A stretch of DNA of 64,000 nt from Muricea muricata (taxonomy: Eukaryota; Cnidaria; Anthozoa; Malacalcyonacea; Plexauridae): contig OY979716.1 of the NCBI GenBank assembly GCA_963855995.1, positions 36,457,818 through 36,521,817 of the forward strand, written 5' to 3'. Below, in pieces: positions 32,402-50,373 of this stretch; positions within the stretch are counted from its first letter, which is position 1; the number at the start of each line of letters is the position of its first letter. Under the pieces are notes generated by a model, which saw only the letters and a list, made by a program, of their open reading frames with translations, ran no database searches and was not told where the DNA came from. The position numbers were made by a program, and so were the translations under genes.

Positions 32402-33790
32402 ATGGCGGGCGAAAGTGAGGCGTCTTTTTTGTGTACGCACACCCCAGGCGATGTTTTATGGGGTATAAATGATGTAGAGGAAGATGAAGACGAAGCAGCA
32501 GAAGATATCTCAGAATTACCGAAAAGTTTAGATTGGATAAGTTCGAAAAAAGGTTATGAGAGCTACCGCAAAGTCCTTGAAAGAATCGCTGTCCATTCCT
32601 ACGGCGAGGATACTGCACTAAAAGTTGAGCAAACAATTGCTCAAGAACTGTTAAACTCTAGCGAAGAAAACATGGCAATGGTTTTGGCTTTGTTGAAGGT
32701 CATCTCTAATAGTTTTTCTGATTGTTATAAAAAGGTTGAACATATTAATTGTCCGAAGAATAAAGTAATACAACTTGAAAGAAACTTTTCATCTGCGACA
32801 ACTTCCACTATACTATGCGAGAGTTGGTCCTCGTTATTACATGTTTCTGGTTTGAAAACCTCTAAATCTTGCAGTGTCGTTCTAGATCACATACTTCAAC
32901 ACTTTTGGAGTTGTTTAGTATTATACGAGTCGAAAGGTTTGAGCCACACTACTGTTGAAGACGATACTGAATGTTTGGCAACAACGTCAACTTCAGCTGA
33001 AAATGTCGAATTACAGGCCATAACAGAACATTCCGGTTGGGTCTGTAAACGTGTTAGGGATTCATTCAAGGATGGTCCACAAACATACCAACTTAACATG
33101 TCAAAAACAAATGACAACTGTGTAGATGTACCAAAACAGTATATTATGGATTTGGTTAAGTCTTTATAGGAGAAGATAAACTTATTCAACCTGGCAAATT
33201 TTTGTTCATTCCCTCATCAGAAGCTGTTACTTTCTTTGTGTATTTACACACTGTGGTGGAGAAGATTGTGAAAGTGGCCCTTGAAAGATGCGCTGATAAA
33301 GACATACTCAAGCATTGCTTGGAAGTTTTGAGTGACAGCAGTGAACTGCTGAATGGGCCAAAGTCTTCTGTCAAGAGGAAAATGAAATGTTTAGGGCAGC
33401 ACCTATTCTAATCTTGCAAAGGATTGCATCAATGTTTGTGAAATCTAAGCAACAAATTATAAGAGAACAACTACAATTGAAAGCTCAGTAAAGAATACCA
33501 TGGAACAACCCTCATTGAAAAAATATGAGTGTGTGCAAGTTTTCAAACAAAATCCAGAGGATCCAAAGTGTGTTACTGTGTTCCTAACTGAGGCTTTTAA
33601 GAACTCTGCTGATGCATCTGATATTCTCAATAAGTTGCATGGATGTCAACTGTCAAGAATTTTGAAGTCATTAGGTTTACCTGGTTATGCTGGAAAGAGC
33701 AAGAAGAAAAAAATTGATACCCTGATAAAGCATGCTGAAGATGGTAAAACTTGGATTATTGCATTTCCTGATAAGGTACTGTATTTGTTA
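32402..33790 (+). pseudogene. unknown protein with SAP-like C-terminal motif, frameshifted
   Basis: ATG 32402 opens an acidic frame (DVEEDEDEAAEDISELPKSL) of 255 codons ending 33169. A one-base shift near 33165 leads to GEDKLIQPGKFLFIPSSEAV and then TVVEKIVKVALERCADKDIL, and another frame from 33500 (MEQPSLKKYECVQVFKQNPE) ends with LSRILKSLGLPGYAGKSKKK and a GTACTG that could be a splice donor. The last stretch fits a SAP motif (L..LK..GLP..G.K..LI), a DNA-binding helix pair. HSGWVCKRVRDSF in the first part recalls segments found near the C-terminus of transposase-like proteins in aquatic invertebrates. I cannot name the family. Small introns instead of frameshifts are possible. Confidence 0.4.
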
Positions 33791-33799
33791 CAGAACTAG

Positions 33800-36531
<2,732 letters not shown>

Positions 36532-36854
36532 CATAGTTAATAGAAGAGATGGTTTGGAAACTCATTAGAATAAGAACATAACTCATTGTTGGTCAACTTT
36601 ATGCAAAAATATAGAGCTTCTTTGCCACGTGTGTATTGTGTTTTTGCCAAATCCACCAATAGCAGTTCTTAAATTGCCTAATTGTTCATGTCGCGGATGG
36701 TTGTAGCTTTCCTAAAACGTTTGTATTGGTTACTTCAGCGAGAGTACAATACGTACGTGACGATGAAGAACTTTATTTATGCATAAACCAGAACAAAAAC
36801 ATAGATATATTGTAATTCTAATGAGTTTCCAAACTATCTTTTCTATTAACTATG
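36532..36854. mobile_element. MITE, 323 bp, 7-bp target duplication
   Basis: The arms CATAGTTAATAGAAGAGATG (with GTTTGGAAACTCATTAGAAT) and its complement at 36815-36854 enclose a noncoding centre. GTTTTAG flanks both sides (36525-36531 and 36855-36861). It ends about 45 bp from the P-type transposase gene, whose element ends I could not locate. Confidence 0.8.
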
Positions 36855-36899
36855 GTTTTAGTTCAACACTAAATTTCCATAAACAGTTTTAATTAAACA

Positions 36900-39800
36900 C
36901 TAAATTTCCATAAACCATGGAACAGTGTCCCAAATAGCTTTATTTGATTCACGTTTCGGCAATTGCTCATCTCCTTTCAAATACGGGAGGGATTCTTGGA
37001 CTTCGTACACATTGGTTTGTTTTTTCATCAGCAGTCTTGATGAACGAAGGCTCGTTAAGCTGTTTATATTGTAGCTATAAACATATGCAGTCATATTCTG
37101 TGTCCCACCACACATTTGACGCTGACACGAGAAAAACGACTCTACGAAATCCGGATTGATTTTCTTTAAATTCAGGTATAACTCACCACCATATTCTTGC
37201 ACAAACGCATCAGTTTTCATGAACTTCAACAGCTCTTTTAACGCATCTACCGTGCTCTTAAAATAGAAATAGTGAAACCTAACTTCAAATTGTTACATTT
37301 AACCACCAAGAACTTTATATTACCATAGGTCACTGTGAAGAATACATTATTATTTTTGACAAGCGGTCTGAAAACATGAACGGGAAATGTAAAATTTAAC
37401 AAATTCACGTAAACTAGCTCTAGCAAATTTGAGAATTACAAACGTACCTCGAGATCAAATTTAGTTTGCCAAGATATAAAATGATCCGACTGCTCTGATT
37501 TTGTTGGGAATTTCTTGGCTAACCATGCTCCCCAATCTTTGAAATATTTGACAACTTCATTAAGCTCGGATATTCTGCCATCGTCGACTGTGTTTAGTGG
37601 TCGTGGATCATCAAATGCTTTCCAGAATTTCTCGCAAATCCTTGTTTGCTCCGTTGCGTCGTTTTCACCCGCCTCCATTTCGTTCGCCACTTTTGTTGAA
37701 AGGGTTTCTACTGCCAGCTTAACGCGCATCTTGCTAATTCTGTCGATCTCAACGTGTGCCTTTCTTATATCGGTAACATATAGGTGCCTTTTTATCTCTC
37801 TTAAGTACACCGAGTAAATATGGTCCCAAAGAATGTATTTTCCATCGAGATGCAAAGTTCGAGTGTAACGACGATTCTTTTCTTTAAAACCGCTGCTATG
37901 GATGTTATTTCTTAGTTTTTTGATTAGATGTGGAGGGTCGGAAAAGAAGAATAGTGGCATTCCGGAAAATGGATTTTGACAGTAGCTCTTATTGTCATTC
38001 GTGACATTCATGAGGACAAATGATCTGTTACAAGACGCACCATCACAGCAGGAAACCAAAACTTCGAATCCGAAACTGTGCAGCATACTTATTCCCAACC
38101 AGAATAGTCTATTCAGCTGTAGTGATGTAAGGTTTTTCGTCAAGAAGAAGGCACATGGGTAGTCGAATTTGAAGAAGACACGTCTGAAGAAGAATTGTAA
38201 CACATGTGTTGCAAGTTTGTCTTTTCCATTGGCAGTTGTAGCTTGTCCATTTGCTTTAGCAAATTCATCCTCACAAAGATCTGTGAAACCAACAAGTTCC
38301 CAATTTTGGGGGTCAAACACAAGCCCTTCGTTTATTTTGACTTCATCAAAGACAAGTGCACCAAGATTAGCGTGAAGAGGGGGCTTCATTTGATCGAATT
38401 GCCGTTTCATGTTTTGTAAGTTTTCAACGTGCCAACCCGAATCTGTGGAATTAAAGTTTTTGTAATCGGATAATGTTCTCCCACTTGGCAATTTCAGTCC
38501 CCCAGAATTTCTCAGATCCTCGTACAATCTGTGTGATTTGATGTATATTCGAAGGCACCATTTTATTACTAGTGGATGCCATCTCATTTGCCTCGGATTA
38601 CTGCTCATCGCTTTTCCTTGATCGGATAATAGTGTTTCTAAAAATTCATCGTTCATACTCCCAGTGTGCTCCCTTAAATGGTTTTCCAAAAGCTTTAGCT
38701 TGGAATAATGTTTTTTGCAACCTTGCCACTTGCAATGATAGCACCGATTTATGGGAGGAACTACACTTGTGTCCAGCCGCTCAATGTGGCCTTTGCAATG
38801 ACGAAACAGTTCCTCGACATTTTCAAATTCACGTGATGGACAGTGCTCCCAAGAACAAACTGGGCTACTTCTTTTTTCTTTATTCTTTTCTAGTCCAATG
38901 TATAAGTCATTGAATATATGTTGAAGGTCACTGTTAGTATTTGGTCCAAGCTCAACCTTGTCCTCCAAGGCCGCTTCCAATCTTTTGTTCTTGGTCTCTA
39001 CAACTTTTATCTTCGCTGTCGACTCTCGTGCAATCTCCAACAGCTCCGGTTTGGTCTTGTAGTCCAGTCTTGCTTTTTTCTCCATGACATTTTCCTTTTG
39101 TTCGCTTTTCCGAGCAAGCAAGGTGCGCATATAATGTCTACATTTTTTGCAGCTTTGACATTCGAAACTTCCTTGTGGTACAAGGAAAAAGCAGTTTGAC
39201 GATCGAAATGTTTTGTCTTGTTTTAAAACAGCATCTTTACCATCTCTTGTTTTGTATACGCTTTCCGCTGTTCCTGGTTTTTCTAATACTTTAAACTGTT
39301 CTGATCCATCACAACCTTTGCATATGCTGTACTCGTTTAGGAGTCGAAGCAAATCTACCAGAGATTTAACGTTTTCTATTGTGTTTGGATTTTTTTCGAA
39401 TTTGATGAAATTTGATTTCTGTCTTTCTATCTTGTTGGTGAAGAACGTCCATTCAAATACACTCGATATCCTTACCTCTTTGTTGGCATACCCAGGAGAT
39501 TCTCCAAAACTGTATATGTGAATTGAATTTGTTGTAGGATCGAACCATGGGATCCACGTTGATGTCTTTGACAAATGTGGCTTGACCGTCATGTTGAATT
39601 GTCTGGCAAAATTGAATCCGTTGTCAATCGCTATATCTCTGAAATCTCTGGCTTGTGAGTTGCAAATATCTTTCAATTTCTGATTGAGGTGGACTATGCT
39701 GTGCTCTGGTATAACAGTGGGGTTGTTCAGAGCGCCTCCTAAATCTGTGGCACATGTGTGCATAAATGTTTCAATCTTTTCTTTGAAGTAGATCCATCGA

Positions 39801-40234
39801 ACCTTTCCGTTGATCTTTCCAACATTTGACCTTATTTCATTCTTAGAAATTCGTGGGAAAAAACGGCGGACAGATGAGGCAGAAAATTGAACACCACATA
39901 TTTTTGATACTACAGTGACGATAGGTTCATAACGTGAACTCGAGTGATGTTTGGTGAACGTAGTGGTTTTAAATGAAAATTTCATCAGTGAGTACAAGAG
40001 AAGCTCTTCTGGGCATATTGGTGAATTGCCTAAGAAATAAGCCTCTAAGTCATGAACTGACAGGTCATCCTGATTTACGAAATCTTGATTCCGTCCACAA
40101 CCTTCAATCGGTTCACTGATTTCAGGGTATGCTGCTACTGAAACAGAAATGGGACGATGATGCGTCGCTAGTAGTCCATCAAGACTTTCGTCTAACCGAA
40201 GCCTTTTTGCCGGACAGCTGCCATATTCATCCAT
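36900..40234 (-). CDS. P-element-type transposase, two exons, apparently intact
   Basis: Exon 1 (37448-40234, ATG 40234) ends at CTCGAG|GTACGT, and exon 2 (36900-37256) begins after TTTTAAG, phase 0, for a protein of roughly 1,050 residues. The N-terminal third lacks a clear THAP finger. A coiled/basic region (KKARLDYKTKPELLEIARES) precedes two C2H2 fingers (CSWEHCPSREF...H..GH and CKWQGCKKHYS...H...H). The catalytic part follows P-family order: HPLVIKWCLRIY, LRNSGGLKLPSGRTLSDYKN, LVFDEVKINEGLV (first Asp), SCCDGASCNRSF (second Asp), FFFSDPPHLIKKLRNNI, then in exon 2 NPDFVESFFSCQRQMCGG. It cuts and pastes its own element using GTP in known relatives. No stop or frameshift was seen. The terminal repeats were not found by eye. 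Confidence 0.85.
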
Positions 40235-41029
40235 TCTGTATAAATATTGAATTCCATATAAAAACTATCATTAAATTATATAGTGACAGCATTTTTTATG
40301 TATATACATTGGAATACGCTATATAGCCTAGAGAAGCCTAGAGACAAAAATATACATGTGTCGTTCCAGTGCAAATACGGGGTCAGTACTCAGGGAGTCA
40401 CGTGCTACCGTTCTGCATCAGGACATTAGGTGCAAGTTTAATATTACTGACAATGTCTGACATGCAAGCAGTGTTATAAATGTGCGTCCGTTCTTTATTA
40501 ATGTTAATCGTTGTTTGTATAATGCAGCGTCTATGGTATTCATTTCTTAACTATTCTATGGTATTGATTTCTTTACTATTGAAAATGCTTTCTACGCTGG
40601 TTTTAATTTTTAAAGGTCAACGAAATTTTATTACAATACATAACATGGTCATGGTCATGGACATGGATAGGTTGATCGGGCTTGGTCATTTGCTTTCAAA
40701 CAGCTTGTATTAATTAATGGTCACAAGACAAGAATCGATCAATAGTTTTGATATATTTGAGTGTAATGACATGCATGATCACATGAACAGAGTTCGAATA
40801 ATTGGCTGCTGGAAAATATTCTACTGCACGAGGTGTTCGAACATGTCTTCGCAAGTTTTAATATATTATACAAAGAGGAGTATTTCTAAAAGTTACGCTG
40901 TTGTCATAAAGGATGCAGTTTAAAGGGTATGCTTGGCAAAAAGGTATACTCTATTATAAATATCTTATAGATATTAGTATAAGACTTGAGCTGATTTGTT
41001 TTTTGGAAAATGCAGCCAACACTGCGTGA
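40235..41029. other. spacer upstream of the P-type transposase
   Basis: A/T-rich, with a tandem AGCCTAGAGA pair at 40326-40342. No gene is recognised; frames of 65-77 codons lack motifs. Confidence 0.4.
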
Positions 41030-42010
41030 ATCTCAACTTGGCTTCTGTCGGGTCAAAAAAGAGGATGAAAAAAACGTTTCAAAACAAATTTCGCTTAGCC
41101 ATTTTCTGAATGTCTAACACTTAAACTATACGTATACGTTCAAACTATGCATTTTCGGTTCCAGTGCATAAAATATTTCGAAAGGCATTAATTTTTCGCA
41201 CTTTATAAACAGCGACCAAAAGTGATTCGTGACTTCTGCCGTTTCAAAAAAGAGGTCGAAAAAATATTGTAAAATCAACAGGCCGATCTTCATTGTACAA
41301 TTTTCTGAATGTTCCATACTTAAACTATTTGTATAAGTTCAAATTTGTCGTTTTTATGTAAAGATGCACAAAATATTTGCAAAAGTATAGGTTCCCCCAT
41401 TGGGCTAACACAGTATTTTTCACAAATCACAAAACATACTTGACGTCAACAAATTTAGGTTCGCATTTCACCTTCTGCCGTGTCAAAAAGTAGGTTGAAA
41501 AAACGTTTCAAAACAAAAAAGCCGATTTTCATTGTGCCATATTCTGAACGACCAATACTTAAATTATACGTAAATGTTCAAACTAGACCTTTTCCGTTCC
41601 AGGTGCATGAAATATTTTGAAAGTATAAATTTTCCGCGCTTCGTAAACAGTGACAAAAAGTTGCTCGCGACTTCTGCCGTGTCAAAAAGTAGGTTGAAAA
41701 AACGTTTCAAAACAAAAAAGCCGATTTTCATTGTGCCATATTCTGAACGACCGATACCTAAATTATACGTAAATGTTCAAACTAGACCTTTTCCGTTCCA
41801 GGTGCATGAAATACTTTGAAAAGTATAAATTTTCCACACTTTGTAAACAGTGACAAAAGGCTGTTTGCGACTTCTGTTGTGTCAAAAAAGTATCAGTTAA
41901 AAAAGCGAATCCAATTGTATAATTTTCTGATTGCTTGAAACTCAAGTTATACGTATAGGTTTTTATACGTATAACTGTGTGTTGTTTAGTTCAAGGTGCA
42001 TGAAATATTG
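41030..42010. repeat. five tandem units of about 200 bp
   Basis: The phrase CTTCTGCCGTGTCAAAAAGT (or a close variant) recurs at about 41042, 41233, 41471, 41671 and 41871. Each is followed by GAAAAAACGTTTCAAAAC, a GCCGATTTTCATTGTGCCAT block and AAATTATACGTAAATGTTCA. Units 3 and 4 are nearly identical, the outer ones more diverged. An extra about 35-bp insert lengthens the second unit. Confidence 0.85.
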
Positions 42011-43470
42011 TGACGATTGCAGCTTTTTTTCGGAGCTTTCAACAATTCCGTTTTTTTTTATATCTCATATAAAGCCTATGTAGGTCCATGGTAGACACTT
42101 CATTTCAGTCGGCAAAGTATAGTTATACCCTAAGCTTTTGGCAAAAAGCCATAACCAAATACATGTATTTTAATTGTTCTTCATTTGCTAAACAAATAGT
42201 TCGCCAAACCTGAATTATTCATGTTATAAAAAACATAAAGTCTGAGTTCTTTCTTGCAAATTTGTTATTTAGTTGTCCTAAACAAGTGTACTTCATGCAA
42301 ATGGCGACAAGTCCGTGCAATTGTCAAAGTTAATAGGTTTGAGAAAACATTGAATTGTACTAAAAGCCGGTAAAAGCCGGTTTTCTGACATCCTCATATC
42401 AATAGTGGAAACAATTTGAAATCATTTAATAGTAGAAAACTAACTTGTTTCATACTTAGGTAAATCAGAAAATGCGAATTTAAAATGCGTTTCCCTGCCA
42501 ATGGTAGCAAAGTTGAATTGAATCTAGATCTGACTACTTTAAAATTTTGCACTTCATGAGACTGTAGCGCGTCCTCCCAAAGAGTTCAAAAGCTTTAATG
42601 TGAAGTGAAGGTCTTCTTTTTACGAAATATTAGTTTTATTTAATGATTAAATAAATCTTACCTTATAAATTGTCATGAATTTTAAAGTTTTCAACTTTTA
42701 TTTCTTCGCTAAAAATTTTCAACATAGCTTGCGTACTTTTCCCGCTTGCCACGCATTCGCGCTAGTCTCCCTTGCATCACACATAGATCACGCATCTGTC
42801 AGTGCGTTTCCCCGCCCGTGTTTTACAGCGCCCTGGCATATAGCATAAAATCCGCGTTTGTGTTATTAATTTCACTCAGTTTTTTCCTGTAGCGTTCTTG
42901 GTCAGTCGCATGTCGCGTCCTTTCCATGGCTAAATCGACCTTGAATTTGCTTGAGCTTGAACTTGCATGAACCTGACCTTGATGTGTTTTCAGTTTAACC
43001 GCGCCTCTGCCCAATCCCAAATTGAGCGCCTATCCTCTGCCACACCCCCCAAATTGAGCGGCTATCCTCTTGCCTGCAAACTTCAAGAATACGTTCCATA
43101 TTTAGAATACACTTTGCTATTTTTGTTCCGACTCCGCTCATCGTTTCCTATTTAGTTATAACGTTTATACATTTATAGTACTTAAGTTTCAAAATTTTCA
43201 GGATTATTGTCGACCAGACCGAGAACACGGCAAAAATGGAAAGTTATATGATTCTACATATTGAATACCTAATTTAACTGCAGTACCGTCGGTGGAACAT
43301 AGTTCGGAACCTAGTTTTTAAGTTTGCGGGCAAAGTTGCAAGTGTTATAGTGTAAATTCGTTCGAAGTTGGGTAATTACAAAACAACATTACCTACAATC
43401 GAACTAAAATCCGAAACGTGATTTGAAAAGCAACCTGAAACCGAGACTAAATACAATATATGTTGTTTAT
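42011..43470. other. intergenic, nothing firm
   Basis: No gene recognised. A 25-bp direct repeat containing CAAATTGAGCGCCTATCC / AAATTGAGCGGCTATCC lies at about 43017-43072. Confidence 0.45.
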
Positions 43471-43475
43471 ATTTT

Positions 43476-43617
43476 GGTCTCTGTTTTGGTCTCTGTTTTG
43501 GTCTCTGTTTTGGTCTCTGTTTTGGTCTCTGTTTTGGTCTCTGTTTTGGTCTCTGTTTTGGTCTCTGTTTTGGTCTCTGTTTTGGTCTCTGTTTTGGTCT
43601 CTGTTTTGGTCTCTGTT
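43476..43617. repeat. 12-bp minisatellite TTTTGGTCTCTG
   Basis: About twelve head-to-tail copies of TTTTGGTCTCTG without a mismatch run directly into the TTCC array. Open frames through it are artefacts. Confidence 0.97.
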
Positions 43618-45611
43618 CCTTCCTTCCTTCCTTCCTTCCTTCCTTCCTTCCTTCCTTCCTTCCTTCCTTCCTTCCTTCCTTCCTTCCTTCCTTCCTTCCT
43701 TCCTTCCTTCCTTCCTTCCTTCCTTCCTTCCTTCCTTCCTTCCTTCCTTCCTTCCTTCCTTCCTTCCTTCCTTCCTTCCTTCCTTCCTTCCTTCCTTCCT
43801 TCCTTCCTTCCTTCCTTCCTTCCTTCCTTCCTTCCTTCCTTCCTTCCTTCCTTCCTTCCTTCCTTCCTTCCTTCCTTCCTTCCTTCCTTCCTTCCTTCCT
43901 TCCTTCCTTCCTTCCTTCCTTCCTTCCTTCCTTCCTTCCTTCCTTCCTTCCTTCCTTCCTTCCTTCCTTCCTTCCTTCCTTCCTTCCTTCCTTCCTTCCT
44001 TCCTTCCTTCCTTCCTTCCTTCCTTCCTTCCTTCCTTCCTTCCTTCCTTCCTTCCTTCCTTCCTTCCTTCCTTCCTTCCTTCCTTCCTTCCTTCCTTCCT
44101 TCCTTCCTTCCTTCCTTCCTTCCTTCCTTCCTTCCTTCCTTCCTTCCTTCCTTCCTTCCTTCTTCCTTCCTTCCTTCCTTCCTTCCTTCCTTCTTCCTTC
44201 TTCCTTCCTTCTTCCTTCCTTCCTTCCTTCCTTCCTTCCTTCCTTCCTTCCTTCCTTCCTTCCTTCCTGACTTCCTTCCTTCCTTCCTTCCTTCCTTCCT
44301 TCCTTCCTTCCTTCCTTCCTTCCTTCCTTCCTTCCTTCCTTCCTTCCTTCCTTCCTTCCTTCCTTCCTTCCTTCCTTCCTTCCTTCCTTCCTTCCTTCCT
44401 TCCTTCCTTCCTTCCTTCCTTCCTTCCTTCCTTCCTTCCTTCCTTCCTTCCTTCCTTCCTTCCTTCCTTCCTTCCTTCCTTCCTTCCTTCCTTCCTTCCT
44501 TCCTTCTTCCTTCCTTCCTTCCTTCCTTCCTTCCTTCCTTCCTTCCTTCCTTCCTTCCTTCCTTCCTTCCTTCCTTCCTTCCTTCCTTCCTTCCTTCCTT
44601 CCTTCCTTCCTTCCTTCCTTCCTTCCTTCCTTCCTTCCTTCCTTCCTTCCTTCCTTCCTTCCTTCCTTCCTTCCTTCCTTCCTTCCTTCCTTCCTTCCTT
44701 CCTTCCTTCCTTCCTTCCTTCCTTCCTTCCTTCCTTCCTTCCTTCCTTCCTTCCTTCCTTCTTCCTTCCTTCCTTCCTTCCTTCCTTCTTCCTTCCTTCC
44801 TTCCTTCCTTCCTTCCTTCCTTCCTTCCTTCCTTCCTTCCTTCCTTCCTTCCTTCCTTCCTTCCTTCCTTCCTTCTTCCTTCCTTCCTTCCTTCCTTCCT
44901 TCCTTCCTTCTCCTTCCTTCCTTCCTTCCTTCCTTCCTTCCTTCCTTCCTTCCTTCCTTCCTTCCTTCTTCCTTCCTTCCTTCCTTCCTTCCTTCCTTCC
45001 TTCCTTCCTTCCTTCCTTCCTTCCTTCCTTCCTCCTTCCTTCCTTCCTTCCTTCCTTCCTTCCTTCCTTCCTTCCTTCCTTCCTTCCTTCCTTCCTTCCT
45101 TCCTTCCTTCCTTCCTTCCTTCCTTCCTTCCTTCCTTCCTTCTTCCTTCCTTCCTTCCTTCCTTCCTTCCTTCCTTCCTTCCTTCCTTCCTTCCTTCCTT
45201 CCTTCCTTCCTTCCTTCCTTCCTTCCTCCTTCCTTCCTTCCTTCCTTCCTTCCTTCCTTCCTTCCTTCCTTCCTTCCTTCCTTCCTCCTTCCTTCCTTCC
45301 TTCCTTCCTTCCTTCCTTCCTTCCTTCCTTCCTTCCTTCCTTCCTTCCTTCCTTCCTTCCTTCCTTCCTTCCTTCCTTCCTTCCTTCCTTCCTTCCTTCC
45401 TTCCTTCCTTCCTTCCTTCCTTCCTTCCTTCCTTCCTTCCTTCCTTCCTTCCTTCCTTCCTTCCTTCCTTCCTTCCTTCCTTCCTTCCTTCCTTCCTTCC
45501 TTCCTTCCTTCCTTCCTTCCTTCCTTCCTTCCTTCCTTCCTTCCTTCCTTCCTTCCTTCCTTCCTTCCTTCCTTCCTTCCTTCCTTCCTTCCTTCCTTCC
45601 TTCCTTCCTTC
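43618..45611. repeat. (TTCC)n tetranucleotide array, 2.0 kb
   Basis: About 500 TTCC units with roughly fifteen single-base losses or gains clustered at 44160-44215 and 44510-45290, and one TTCCTGAC unit at 44267. The middle is less regular than both flanks. Confidence 0.98.
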
Positions 45612-45790
45612 ACAGGGCCCTTTATAAATAGCACAAAATGTAACGAATTCGGTTTAGTCTGCATATGGGCCGCTGATCTGTTTGATTTAGACGAGTTAAC
45701 GCACTAAAAAGTTTCGCCTCAGTTCGGTCAGACGAGTTACTCGTCTCGACGCTGTTTGTATTTTTCGCGGGAAAGTGTTAGAGATAACTA

Positions 45791-46138
45791 GATTTTATCG
45801 AAGTGCGAAGCGATTGTGTGACACCTGTAACAGTTGTAACCCCGGCCATTAACTTGTTACCCACTAGACCCAGTGCGAGATTCGTAACTTTGACGTACGA
45901 GAGCGTTCCTACAACTCATCATGCTGGAAATACCACCAAGAGCCACGTATTACTGATTTCTCTGGTATCTTCTTCCGTCCTAGCACTTGGTTTTCTCGCT
46001 CCTTTATGCATTGTTTTGAAGAGGCGAAACCGTCGCACTAACAACATCAAGCAATTCGCCCTGGCTGGGATTCAGCGCTCTTCTTTTTCGTCGTCCGACA
46101 TTGAGTTGATTGTTTTTGACAGAGAAAGCCCAGTTTAA
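45791..46138 (+). CDS. possible last exon of a single-pass membrane protein
   Basis: A frame open from about 45791 to a stop at 46138 has Thr/Ser-rich extracellular sequence, a hydrophobic helix (SLVSSSVLALGFLAPLCIVL), a stop-transfer KRRNRRTNN and a 45-residue tail ending FDRESPV. No ATG precedes it, and GATAACTAG at 45782-45790 could be a splice acceptor. The architecture (stalk, TM, RR-rich stop, short tail) is like that of the gene at 13233-14380 and may be a distant relative. No signal peptide exon was found upstream of the TTCC array. Confidence 0.4.
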   Translation, partial: DFIEVRSDCVTPVTVVTPAINLLPTRPSARFVTLTYESVPTTHHAGNTTKSHVLLISLVSSSVLALGFLAPLCIVLKRRNRRTNNIKQFALAGIQRSSFSSSDIELIVFDRESPV

Positions 46139-46720
46139 CTTTGCACACAATGTCAATAACAAGCTAGGGCGTGCCCTAATTTGTGTTGTGTTAATTTATG
46201 TTGTATTGCCATAGTAACACAGGGATCTGATCGCTGGTTCATATGCAGTATGTTCTCTTCTGTACATACGTTTACACGCCACGATTTGCATTTAGTTTGG
46301 GCCCGTTCTTTGACATATAGGGATTTAAACGTTTAAGTGAAGCCGTGCGCTTTCTCGTCAGTTTAGATCACGGTTTTCTGAGTGAAAAAAGTTTTCAGAA
46401 ATTTTACAACGAAAGAAAAATCGTTGAATCGCGATAATAGTTGCTTCATGTTAACATTAACCGCACTTATAAGTATATTATATAGTACTGTTGATGTTAT
46501 TATGAAGCAACTTTAATCTGTCTGTGGTGCTAAAGAAGAGGTTAATTACACTACGCAAGCAAAAATCGTAGCCTGTAAACGTACCTCTGATATCCCACCA
46601 GGCCGGCGGTAATAATCAGAAGGCATTGGTTTTATATTAACTAACAACTTAGCGATTAGTTTCCTACGGAGTTGTTGCACCCGTTTTCAAGATTTGCGAA
46701 TGTGCCGGTTATCTGGAAAA
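46139..46720. other. intergenic, nothing recognised
   Basis: A/T-rich with no domain-bearing frame. Confidence 0.4.
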
Positions 46721-46721
46721 C

Positions 46722-46803
46722 ACGGACACCGGACAACGCGGACACGGACAACGCGGACACGGACAACGCGGACACGGACAACGCGGACACGGACAACGCG
46801 GAC
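46722..46803. repeat. 15-bp minisatellite GACACGGACAACGCG
   Basis: Five to six copies, the first slightly different (GGACACCGGACAACGCG). GC-rich, unlike the surrounding DNA. Confidence 0.95.
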
Positions 46804-46821
46804 TGTTTTAATATTAGCGCA

Positions 46822-49613
<2,792 letters not shown>

Positions 49614-50373
49614 AATCATCTTTATACAGGTTTACTCGTTCAGCTATTACAATTAAGAGGAGATTTTTTACAGAATCGCGTATTGTTTGCTCAAAACCAA
49701 TCAGGTCGCACGGATTGGTATGCGCATTTACAAGATGGCGGCGTGTTCCTTTCGAAGGTTTTTTGAGTGCTTTTTACATGGGCAAATGATGGAAAAAATG
49801 AGAAGTGTTTTGAACAAATGACTAACAATCCATGGTAAAAAAGTATTAGGCTTTTCGTTCATATGAATGGATAATAATCAAGTCTTACTGGTGTGAATGT
49901 TGCCGTCATAAAGATACGAGTTTGATTTACTTATGGTAGTATGGAACGTGGAAGGTAAAATATTACATTTATATCCCTATTTCATTTGGATATCAAGTTC
50001 ATAAAATACTTTTTCACGATACAGAACAATTATTGAAAGATTAAAACTGATAAATTCACTGTTTGGAGGACGTCATTGGCCAAGTGATTAACAATATTTG
50101 CATGTTAATAAATTTCGTTGTAGAATTGTCCACCATAATATTTGTATCTCAGAAAATCTGATTTTTGCTCATATGCTAATACTGTAAAAGTATTTCATCT
50201 CTAAACACTTTGGAAATGTCCTGATTGTTCAAAAATTGAGATTTGCGCATCATATGGCCTTTAAACTACTTTTTGCTGTTTTTGTGAAATTTGCATGATC
50301 ATCAAATACACAACAATAGTATGTTGTCCTAAAATAAAGTTGAACGTTCAAAATTACCCCATAACCCTGTCTG

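Noticed and set aside
43376-45664. Open frames of more than 700 codons on both strands
   Set aside because: They read through the TTCC and 12-bp repeats; all frames are open because the unit lacks stops. Not genes.
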